From NCBI GenBank assembly GCA_016196035.1, contig JACPYM010000099.1, positions 126,869-190,868 on the forward strand: a stretch of DNA of 64,000 bases, given 5' to 3'. This DNA comes from Acidobacteriota bacterium (GTDB taxonomy: Bacteria > Acidobacteriota > Blastocatellia > RBC074). A program made the position numbers and the translations under genes. Shown here piece by piece: positions 8,322-14,935 of the stretch. Each line of letters begins with the position of its first letter. Within the stretch, counting starts at the first letter, position 1. The notes beneath the pieces were generated by a model, which had not been told where the DNA came from, did no database searches, and saw nothing but the letters and a program-made list of their open reading frames with translations.

Positions 8322-8483
8322 TCAACAACAACAGCGACAACAACAACAACAGGTATTCAGGGAAGATTTGCCGGACGGCATGGAGAAAGGAGAGAAGGCG
8401 GAAATAAAAGCGGAACCAAGGGCCAGTGCGCGCGTCGGCGAACTGCCACTCGTTGTCCATCCATTTGGATTTGCCGTAGTCAT
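8322..8483 (-). CDS. poly-cysteine leader peptide upstream of sat
   Basis: A 53-codon ORF on the minus strand, preceded by AAAAAGGA spaced 7 nt from its ATG. The peptide is unremarkable until its end, which reads SLNTCCCCCRCCC followed by TGA; all eight Cys codons are TGT. It starts about 70 nt after a near-consensus promoter and ends 280 nt before sat. Poly-Cys upstream ORFs act as cysteine-responsive attenuators in mycobacteria; by position and composition this is a candidate for the same role here. An overlapping frame (8272-8460) would read the tract as poly-Leu but has no ribosome site. The protein itself probably has no function beyond sensing. Confidence 0.65.
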   Translation of the reverse strand: MTTANPNGWTTSGSSPTRALALGSAFISAFSPFSMPSGKSSLNTCCCCCRCCC

Positions 8484-8559
8484 TTGAATTTCCTTTTTGC
8501 TCGTCTACTGGTTTTCCTGATTAATTAGTAGCCCAATGCTCAACTCAGGAATGCTTGGC

Positions 8560-8588
8560 AAAATACACGCCCAAGGCGTAGCTGTCAA
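8560..8588 (-). promoter_or_regulatory. predicted sigma-70 promoter of the leader-sat-tRNA-cysC-cysH unit
   Basis: On the minus strand TTGACA (8588-8583) is separated by exactly 17 nt from TATTTT (8565-8560). This is the best promoter-like sequence in the gap between the zinc-ribbon gene and sat. Transcription would start near 8552, giving about 70 nt before the leader ATG. Confidence 0.6.
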
Positions 8589-8677
8589 TTCCCAATTCTT
8601 ATTTGTGCAGATTATTTACGACAATTTACCGGGCAATAAATTTCATTGATAACAAGAAATAAACCTAACTGAGTAAC

Positions 8678-8869
8678 TTAATTTTCCGCCAGATCAGAGC
8701 AGTCGCCTAACGGATAAGGATAGCCACAGCCAGGACACGGTTGTTTGCGCCCGCAAACAGCATCTGTCACCGGCGTGTCACAAACCAGGCAGCGCAAGTT
8801 ATCGGCCTGGCTGTCGCGATCTATCTCTGCGTCTTTCGCGCTCATTTCAATGACCTTTTCTAAAATCAT
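8678..8869 (-). CDS. small zinc-ribbon protein
   Basis: 63-residue protein starting MILEKVIEMSAKD. It contains CLVCDTPVTDAVCGRKQPCPGCGYPYP, with two CxxC knuckles fitting a zinc ribbon. The start at 8869 lies 14 nt after the stop of the PBP-SpoIID fusion gene and has AGGGG about 9 nt upstream. Translation may instead begin at the internal MSAKD. It ends the long minus-strand run that begins near 14707. Function is unknown; such ribbons often bind protein or nucleic acid. Confidence 0.7.
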   Translation of the reverse strand: MILEKVIEMSAKDAEIDRDSQADNLRCLVCDTPVTDAVCGRKQPCPGCGYPYPLGDCSDLAEN

Positions 8870-8882
8870 CACTGGCCCCTGG

Positions 8883-11558
8883 TTAGTTTTTCGCCACACG
8901 CCGCCACACCGCAGCCTCACCTTCAGTGCGTAACAACAACCGCACTTGCTGATACGCCAGCGCATACAATTCGCGCTTGGTTGCGGCATTCGCCGGACGC
9001 GCCAACCGGCGCTCCAATTCAGCAACAGTTAAGGGTTCACGTGATTTCACCTTCGCCAACGTTCGCCCTTCGCCCGCGTACCAGAGCGCCAAGCCTTCGG
9101 CCAGCCAGTGTGGCGTGTGGCCCTGTCCTAGCATTTCAATTGCCACATGCGTCAATTCGTGTCGCAAGGTCGTCGTCAAGATGCCGCGTTTTTGCAGCAA
9201 GGCCAGCGGCTGCGTTTCGATGCGCCGCCCGCGTGTGACCGCCGCCACCCAACCTGTTTGCCCGGTCGCCGTAATAAACTCCGCCGTGTTGGCGTGCACA
9301 AAAACTTCGATCGGTGAATTAACAGGCAATACCAATGACGCCTGTTCGACGCGCCGCGTCAGATCAGCCCTCGCGGTTTCAAGCAAACGCAATATCTGCT
9401 CGACCTCGCGGACAGCCAGGCTCACCGGGTAACTCACGCGAAAATGCTCGCCCGCCAGCGTAGCCCGCTTATCAGAGGTCATACCGCCGCGCGCTGCTGT
9501 CGTGTAGGTCGCGGGTGACATCCGGTCGCTCCCATTCCTGGCACCGTACCCAGCCAAGCTGCTCGCCACACCCGGAAAATAAAACGCCAGGATTTGTTGG
9601 TAGCCCAGCCCGCGCGTGGCCATCACGTGCGCGCCTTCCTGGCACAGACCCAACCCGTGGCCGAAGCCGTGACCGGTGAAAACAAAGCGTTCGCCGCGCC
9701 GTTGTACCTCGAACCAGGAGCTTTTCAGCAACTGCCAACCGAGTTTGCGTCCCACCAGCATTTTGAAATCCCAGCCGCTCAGCACACGCCGCCGTGCGCC
9801 CGTGACCGCCAGCGTTTGCGCACGCCCGCTGGCATCGCGTTGTAAGACGGCGATACTTTCCAACCGCGCGCCGACATCGGTGCGCGTGTCACCGCGCAAG
9901 GCCTGCGCCAGTTGGGCCGCCGTGATTTCGCACGTCCAGTTGCGATTGGGGCGCGTGGCGCAGTAATCATCGCGCACGCCGCGCAAATGCTCTGGCGCAC
10001 GCACGCCCCAGAGCGTTTCCAGATTCGCTGTTTGTCCGCCACAGGCTGCGTGAAAATAGGATTCCGCCAAATGCCCTTGCCGGTCTTGCAAAATTTCACC
10101 CGCTGTTTGCGTCACCGCGCGCCTTACCGTTTCGCGCGTGGGTGTTTTGTCCAGCCAGAATTGCTGACAATGTGTGGTGCTGCAAAAATCAAAGCCTTCG
10201 CGTGCGTGCCGCCCCAGATTCTGCATGGCGTAAGTGCGGCTGACTACGGCCAAGGCTTTCAATGACTCCGCCTGCGTCTCGACGCTGCCCTCCGCCGCGA
10301 CCACGCCCGCCACGTATGCCTCAAAGGGCAATTCTTTGATGGCGGATGGCGGAGTTTTTGATTGCGGATGGCGGATGGCGGATTGCGGATTGCCCAGCCG
10401 AACGCGCACCGTTTGTGGAAAACGCGCAGTCGAATGCACGGCAAAATCAGTGCCTCCAATCTCCCCGTCTCCCCGTCTCTCGATCACACTTGCCGCCAAT
10501 CCACAATCCGCTAGTCCCAATCCGCAATCCAACATGCGTTTGGCGATTTCAGCGCCTTGCGAACCGTGCGCACGTTTGAGCAGGACGACAAAGCCGAGCT
10601 TGATCTCTTCCGGCGCGGGCAGGCCACTGTCACGCGGCGGGGCCACGAAGCCTACGAACCAGCCTTGCGTTTGAAAGCCGTTGCTCGCGGTCGAAGTCCC
10701 GGTCTTGCCGAATACATAGACCGGCAATTGATCTAACTGCGCTTTGTCCGCCGTGCCGAATTTGACCGCGCCGCGCATGCCTTCGAGCAAGACGGCGCGC
10801 TGTCGTTCGGCCAGATTTACTTTGGCTTTCAATTGCGCCCCAGCTTCCCCCTGTTGTGGACGATATAAGCGTCCGCCATTCACCAGCGCCGTATACGCCG
10901 CCAGCAATTGCACCGGCGTCACCAACAGATTGGCGCTGTCGCCCAACGCTTCCTGCGCGCGCCATTCGCCGGTAATCAGTTGCCCGGCCACTTCGCCGCC
11001 CGCGTTCACGCCCGTGCGCGCGCCAAAGCCGAACCCGGCCAGTGTCGCGTTGACGGCGCTGGCGCTGATGCGTTCGCCGACGTGACCGAAATAGTCGTTG
11101 CAGGAATAGGCCAGCGCCTGCGGCAAGTTGAAGGGCGTCGTGCTTTTGGGATGTGAGCAAAGCGTGGCGTAATTGCCGCGCGCATAACGTCCACTGCATT
11201 GCCGCGCGGTGGCGCGTTCGAGCAAATGCGCGCGCATGGCCGTCAACGCGGTAAACGGTTTGATCGTTGAGCCAGGTGGAAAAGCTTGGCTGAACGCGAG
11301 ACGCGGATTGACGACCGCCAGCAAGCGTCCGGTTTGCGGATCAATGACGAGGACGGTGCCTTCGCGGTCGCCAAGCGCGGCAGTGGCGGCGCGTTGCCAA
11401 CGGTCAGCATCAACGTTCAAATCAGCCGGGACAGCTTTGGATTCAGCAACGGGCGCAGAAGGATCGCGTGGTTCAGGTACCGTTCGTTGCAGGGCGCACG
11501 CGTATGCGCACGCCAAACTGAAGAGGCAAGCCGAAAGTTTTGCGCTTCGCCTTAACAT
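8883..11558 (-). CDS. penicillin-binding transpeptidase-SpoIID-metallopeptidase fusion protein
   Basis: 891-residue predicted envelope protein with three domains. Residues about 45-360 are a penicillin-binding transpeptidase with all active-site motifs: GSTIKPF (catalytic Ser about 97), YSCN (about 152) and FGKTGTS (about 285). Residues about 420-680 match the SpoIID/LytB amidase-enhancer domain (AYVAGVVAAEGS, ALAVVSRTYAM, GHGFGHGLGLCQEGA). The C-terminus (about 700-890) is a zinc peptidase-like domain with HELTH and a downstream Glu in WLAEGLALWY. The N-terminus is a signal sequence, possibly a lipoprotein signal. The start at 11558 overlaps the previous gene's stop by 7 nt. The linker between domains 1 and 2 carries repeat-like DNA. 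It probably remodels peptidoglycan. Confidence 0.85.
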   Translation of the reverse strand: MLRRSAKLSACLFSLACAYACALQRTVPEPRDPSAPVAESKAVPADLNVDADRWQRAATAALGDREGTVLVIDPQTGRLLAVVNPRLAFSQAFPPGSTIKPFTALTAMRAHLLERATARQCSGRYARGNYATLCSHPKSTTPFNLPQALAYSCNDYFGHVGERISASAVNATLAGFGFGARTGVNAGGEVAGQLITGEWRAQEALGDSANLLVTPVQLLAAYTALVNGGRLYRPQQGEAGAQLKAKVNLAERQRAVLLEGMRGAVKFGTADKAQLDQLPVYVFGKTGTSTASNGFQTQGWFVGFVAPPRDSGLPAPEEIKLGFVVLLKRAHGSQGAEIAKRMLDCGLGLADCGLAASVIERRGDGEIGGTDFAVHSTARFPQTVRVRLGNPQSAIRHPQSKTPPSAIKELPFEAYVAGVVAAEGSVETQAESLKALAVVSRTYAMQNLGRHAREGFDFCSTTHCQQFWLDKTPTRETVRRAVTQTAGEILQDRQGHLAESYFHAACGGQTANLETLWGVRAPEHLRGVRDDYCATRPNRNWTCEITAAQLAQALRGDTRTDVGARLESIAVLQRDASGRAQTLAVTGARRRVLSGWDFKMLVGRKLGWQLLKSSWFEVQRRGERFVFTGHGFGHGLGLCQEGAHVMATRGLGYQQILAFYFPGVASSLAGYGARNGSDRMSPATYTTAARGGMTSDKRATLAGEHFRVSYPVSLAVREVEQILRLLETARADLTRRVEQASLVLPVNSPIEVFVHANTAEFITATGQTGWVAAVTRGRRIETQPLALLQKRGILTTTLRHELTHVAIEMLGQGHTPHWLAEGLALWYAGEGRTLAKVKSREPLTVAELERRLARPANAATKRELYALAYQQVRLLLRTEGEAAVWRRVAKN
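10337..10532. repeat. inverted repeat-like tracts inside the PBP-SpoIID linker
   Basis: GATTGCGGATGGCGGATGGC-type repeats at 10337-10393 and their complements (CCGCAATCC, CCACAATCCGC) at 10496-10532 lie in frame within the fusion gene. They encode low-complexity DCGLGLADCGL and NPQSAIRHPQS stretches. The pair forms an imperfect inverted repeat about 195 bp across. Confidence 0.65.
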
Positions 11559-12361
11559 CCCGTCGTCATGAATTTGGCGACTTCGGCTACAAGCTGGCCG
11601 GGTTTCGCTTGAGAAGAAAGAAACAATTTGCGCGCAGTCATGTTGTAATGAGAATTCAAGTCCGCATACAGATCCAACTTGCCATCGCCGTCTAGATCGC
11701 CGGCCCATTTCAGGTCCCAATCAATATCGCTCACCTCGCCTTCCAGGCTGCAAAGCACCTGTGTTATCACACCATCGGTCAACAAGAGTTGAGGGTCGCG
11801 CGGCAAAATGGAATCCACGCCAGGCCCCGTCCCAATGAGCTTGAGTTGATAAGATTGCGTCCCAAGCTTCAGTGACACAGGCGAATGCGTGTACAGCGAG
11901 AAAAACTCATCCGGCTTAGCATAAAAAATCGTTGTCACTGGGCCGGGCTTCAATCCCGGTACATTCTTGATCAATAGGAGCGGTTCGGTTGGATGCTCGA
12001 CGCTGACGCTTTTCCCCGTCGCACTCAACTCATCTTCATCCATGATTGGATCGTTTACGAACTGAATCTTGATAGTTGACTCCATTAACTTGGAGCCGCT
12101 TTCCATCACAAACAGTCCCAGCCATTTTTCACCATTGCGTGCCTTAATCTCCGTGCCGTGAAAGCCTTCTCCGGTTTCCAGCAATTGCACACCAGTCAAT
12201 GGCCTGCGCACAAGTGTGCTTGGTGGTGGCACTTGGTGCTCGGCATTCTGCAACGGCTTGAGGATAACCCCTTTCTCTGGTTGTTTGCCGAAATGCGCGG
12301 CGACACCTACCGCAATCAGCAACGTCAACGCACCAATGAAAAGCACTTTTTGCCAATGCAT
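11552..12361 (-). CDS. membrane-anchored or secreted protein of unknown function
   Basis: 269 residues with an N-terminal hydrophobic segment (KVLFIGALTLLIAVGVAAHF) and no other membrane span. Near the C-terminus, KWAGDLDGDGKLDLYADL resembles the calcium-binding FG-GAP/VCBS-type motif, also seen in the product of 14201-14707. The start has GGAGTAGGG upstream, which overlaps the stop of the preceding membrane-protein gene by position. It overlaps the next gene by 7 nt, so the set is translationally coupled. No enzymatic motif was recognised. Confidence 0.7.
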   Translation of the reverse strand: MHWQKVLFIGALTLLIAVGVAAHFGKQPEKGVILKPLQNAEHQVPPPSTLVRRPLTGVQLLETGEGFHGTEIKARNGEKWLGLFVMESGSKLMESTIKIQFVNDPIMDEDELSATGKSVSVEHPTEPLLLIKNVPGLKPGPVTTIFYAKPDEFFSLYTHSPVSLKLGTQSYQLKLIGTGPGVDSILPRDPQLLLTDGVITQVLCSLEGEVSDIDWDLKWAGDLDGDGKLDLYADLNSHYNMTARKLFLSSQAKPGQLVAEVAKFMTTGC

Positions 12362-12365
12362 AGCC

Positions 12366-13124
12366 CTACTCCATTTCCGTTTTGATCGAAAGCGCTGTCA
12401 CCTCCGCCAACGCCCCCACCGTCATCCACCACCCCACAAACACCAACAACAACGCCAGCGCCAGCCGCCCACCCAACAATCCCATCTCGACCCACGCCCC
12501 GCCAAACTGCGTCCGCGTGAACAGCAGGAAGTAGACCGCCACGCCGAACACGGCGAATAGCAACGCGTAGATCGCCACCGCGCGCGGCGCGAACGCCCGG
12601 CCCAAATGTCGGAAGAAGCCACGATAGGCGTTGCCTGCACCTTCGCGGGCCGCCGCCAGCCAGAGATGAATCGCCATCAGCGGCAGCGCCAGATACAACA
12701 CCACAAAGCGCGACCAACTGAGCAGCGTGCCTTGCCAGGCGCGGCTCTGCTCGTAACTCAGCTTGCCAGCCAGCCAGCCAAAACCGAAGCTCAATAATCC
12801 GGCCACCAACAGCAGTGGCAAGCTCACCAGCAGCAGCTTCCAGCAATCCTGCAAGGCGCGTCGCAACAGGTAACCAGGCCCGACGCCGATGCGGACGTAA
12901 CTCACCGCCAGCGCCTGCAACACGAAAAACAACACCACAGCGGCCAACGGCAGCACGACCAGGCTTAACAGCACGTGCGTCACGGTGCCTACGCCGGTGG
13001 TGAAAAAGATGTAAAGCACCAGCAGCAACAGGGCATAAAGCAGCAACGCAATCAGCGTCGCGCCAAAGTTGGTGAAGAGTTTGCGCGCTGCGCTGGTGAT
13101 AGAGGCAAAGATGTCTTTGAGCAT
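12366..13124 (-). CDS. multi-pass membrane protein of unknown function
   Basis: 252 residues with about six hydrophobic segments, for example ALLLYALLLLVLYIFF, VVLPLAAVVLFFVLQAL and LLLVSLPLLLVAGLL. No catalytic motif is evident. The start at 13124 has no clear ribosome site; a short GGTCAGT repeat lies immediately upstream (about 13127-13141) and may have displaced the original leader. It is 4 nt from the next gene downstream and 32 nt from the zinc-ribbon gene upstream. Confidence 0.75.
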   Translation of the reverse strand: MLKDIFASITSAARKLFTNFGATLIALLLYALLLLVLYIFFTTGVGTVTHVLLSLVVLPLAAVVLFFVLQALAVSYVRIGVGPGYLLRRALQDCWKLLLVSLPLLLVAGLLSFGFGWLAGKLSYEQSRAWQGTLLSWSRFVVLYLALPLMAIHLWLAAAREGAGNAYRGFFRHLGRAFAPRAVAIYALLFAVFGVAVYFLLFTRTQFGGAWVEMGLLGGRLALALLLVFVGWWMTVGALAEVTALSIKTEME

Positions 13125-13156
13125 AGTGGTCAGTGGTCAGTTTAGAAGTTGCCCGA

Positions 13157-13318
13157 TTATTTTCGTGGTGGCGGCAGTGGTGTTCCGCACTTGCGGCACG
13201 GCACGGTTTCATGCGCTTTGGTGCTGGGGGCCACAGTCTCGCGGCCACAGCGGGGGCAGCGCCGCGCGAGTGATTTGGCGACCGTGTGGGCCAGCAACCA
13301 TTGAAAGATTGGATTCAT
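13157..13318 (-). CDS. small zinc-ribbon protein
   Basis: 53 residues: a short N-terminal helix (MNPIFQWLLAHTVAKSLA) followed by CPRCGRETV and CRKCGTPLPPPRK, two CxxC knuckles 15 or so residues apart. GGAAGAG lies about 6 nt upstream of the ATG at 13318, which favours this start over 13354. It sits between the YitT-like gene and a membrane protein gene on the same strand. The role is unknown. Confidence 0.65.
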   Translation of the reverse strand: MNPIFQWLLAHTVAKSLARRCPRCGRETVAPSTKAHETVPCRKCGTPLPPPRK

Positions 13319-13340
13319 AACTACTCTTCCAATAACTCGC

Positions 13341-14186
13341 TTAATGCAGCGCACGCCGTTTAACGACGCCGCCGCTTACGTCCGAGATCGGATGGATGAC
13401 GACGAAGGCGTTGGCGTCAAGCTCTTCAATCAAGCTTTTCAGCCGATACAGTTCCAGCCGCGTCACGACGCAAAACAGATTGTCCATCTCGGTATCGGTC
13501 AGCCCGCCGCGTCCCTGGTACACCGTCACGCCGCGCCCCAAGTCATTGATGATCGCCGCTTTGATCGCTTCGTTCTGAGCCGACACGATGATGACACCGT
13601 TGTACTCTTCGATGCCGTGCAAGATGAAATCTATCGTGCGCGAGGCCGCAAAATACGTCAGCATCGAATACAACGCCGACTCTACGCCCAGGAAAAAGGC
13701 GGCGACCGCAAAGATGACGATATTAAAGACCAGAATCACATCGCCCACTGTCACGGGCGCTTTCTTGCTCAACAGCAGCGCGGCGATTTCCGTCCCATCC
13801 AACACCGCGCCGCCGCGCATCGCCAACCCAATGCCCGCGCCCAAAAAGAAGCCGCCGAAGACCGCCGTCAACAGCTTATCGGGCGTCACATCGGGATAAT
13901 GAATCAGCGCCAGCGCCAGCGCCAATCCGGCAATCGCCAGCGTACTTTTCAGCGCGAACGTCCTGCCGATTTGCCGGTAGCCCACCAGGATGAACGGCAA
14001 GTTGAGCAGCAAAATTGGCACCCACACCGGCACCGGCGACAACGCCGCAATCAACATCGAAACGCCCGTCACCCCGCCGTCAATAAAGCGGCTGGATAGC
14101 AAAAAGCCTTTCAAGCCAAACCCGGCGGAGAGAATGCCGAGGGTGACGAAGGCGGTGTTGGTGATGGTTTGCTTCGTGGCTTTCAT
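13341..14186 (-). CDS. YitT family membrane protein with DUF2179 domain
   Basis: 281 residues. The first about 200 contain five or six membrane spans typical of the YitT family (GFGLKGFLLSSRFIDGGVTG, GGFFLGAGIGLAMRGGAVLDG). The soluble C-terminus is DUF2179, with GVTVYQGRGGLTDTEMDNLF and HPISDVSGG. YitT proteins are putative transporters of unknown substrate. The start MKATKQTI at 14186 removes a short basic extension and still overlaps nothing upstream. It follows the secreted-protein gene by 14 nt. Confidence 0.9.
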   Translation of the reverse strand: MKATKQTITNTAFVTLGILSAGFGLKGFLLSSRFIDGGVTGVSMLIAALSPVPVWVPILLLNLPFILVGYRQIGRTFALKSTLAIAGLALALALIHYPDVTPDKLLTAVFGGFFLGAGIGLAMRGGAVLDGTEIAALLLSKKAPVTVGDVILVFNIVIFAVAAFFLGVESALYSMLTYFAASRTIDFILHGIEEYNGVIIVSAQNEAIKAAIINDLGRGVTVYQGRGGLTDTEMDNLFCVVTRLELYRLKSLIEELDANAFVVIHPISDVSGGVVKRRALH

Positions 14187-14200
14187 CTGCCGCCGGCAAC

Positions 14201-14707
14201 TCAATCGCTGGTAATGGTTCTATAAAACCGACCTCGCCGATACAGATAACTATATCCCCCTTTTTCTGAAAAAAGGCCTACGGTGGCGTGTCTGTAGCGG
14301 AAGTGTCTTTGGGTTTCATAGTTATAATCCTTTCTGCCCTTCTGAAAAAGGTACAGGCACAGGTCGCTCGCGGGAAGCGACCTATCCAAGGTCCGTCTGA
14401 CATAGCCGCCGTCTTGTTGCAGGTAAACGATCAACCGTTGCCGTTTCTCGCTGGCCCCCTTGCCCGCCTGAATGTAAACGGCATAGTCGATTTGCCCGTT
14501 GCCATCTAAATCTCCAGCGACACGCGTGATGCATTTCCGACCTTCTGATGTCTGGCTGGCAGCAAACCGCCAGTTGCCCGCGTGGCGGGTCAAATCCGCG
14601 CGGATCTCGTTGGGAAATCGCGGCGCTTTCGCTTTAGCAGCAAACGTGCTCGCACACAGCAGACCAACCGCCATGATCACCAAACAACTTTGACCTTCAA
14701 ACTTCAT
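14201..14707 (-). CDS. small secreted protein of unknown function
   Basis: 168 residues with a signal peptide (CLVIMAVGLLCASTFAAKAK) and a single VAGDLDGNGQIDYAVY motif of the FG-GAP/EF-hand-like calcium-binding kind. Related in that motif to the product of 11552-12361. A palindromic element lies immediately upstream (14730-14882). It is the first gene of the long minus-strand run ending at 8678. Confidence 0.65.
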   Translation of the reverse strand: MKFEGQSCLVIMAVGLLCASTFAAKAKAPRFPNEIRADLTRHAGNWRFAASQTSEGRKCITRVAGDLDGNGQIDYAVYIQAGKGASEKRQRLIVYLQQDGGYVRRTLDRSLPASDLCLYLFQKGRKDYNYETQRHFRYRHATVGLFSEKGGYSYLYRRGRFYRTITSD

Positions 14708-14729
14708 GAAAGAGGTTCGCTAGTTCTTC

Positions 14730-14882
14730 GCGGCTCTGCCGCCCGATGTGCGGAAGGTCTCAGACCTTCCGTCAGCTTCTATCTAAGATTCCGGGGCTGT
14801 GCCCCGCCGGGGCGTAGCCCCAAATCCAAATTACCAGCAGCGGAAGGGCACAGCCCTTCCGCACATCCGGCGGCAGAGCCGC
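14730..14882. repeat. composite palindromic (MITE/REP-like) element
   Basis: Outer arms of 28 bp (14730-14757 and 14855-14882) are inverted copies with one mismatch, beginning GCGGCTCTGCCG. Inside lie further small hairpins (GGAAGG..CCTTCC and GGGGCTGTGCCCC). No ORF is present. Confidence 0.85.
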
Positions 14883-14902
14883 AAAACCGGCAACTGCCAT
14901 TT

Positions 14903-14935
14903 ACTGACCACTAACCACTGACCACTGACCACTAC
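14903..14935. repeat. short tandem repeat (TGACCAC)n
   Basis: Several copies of ACTGACCACT precede the stop of the alpha-2-macroglobulin gene on the plus strand. The same motif occurs at about 13127-13141 and in inverted clusters at 61397-61500. Confidence 0.75.

Noticed and set aside
8272-8460. 62-codon minus-strand ORF reading the (TGT)n tract as LLLLLSLLLLMLA
   Set aside because: No ribosome binding site precedes its ATG, while the ORF in the neighbouring frame (8322-8483) has a well spaced AAGGA. It may be a chance hydrophobic frame.
8042-8560. SAM or other known riboswitch upstream of sat
   Set aside because: I searched by eye for SAM-type kink-turn and pseudoknot motifs and saw none. 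A covariance-model scan (Rfam) would be the decisive test.
12325-13248. 307-codon minus-strand ORF over the membrane-protein gene
   Set aside because: Low-complexity Gly/Ala/Arg shadow of the real hydrophobic frame 12366-13124.
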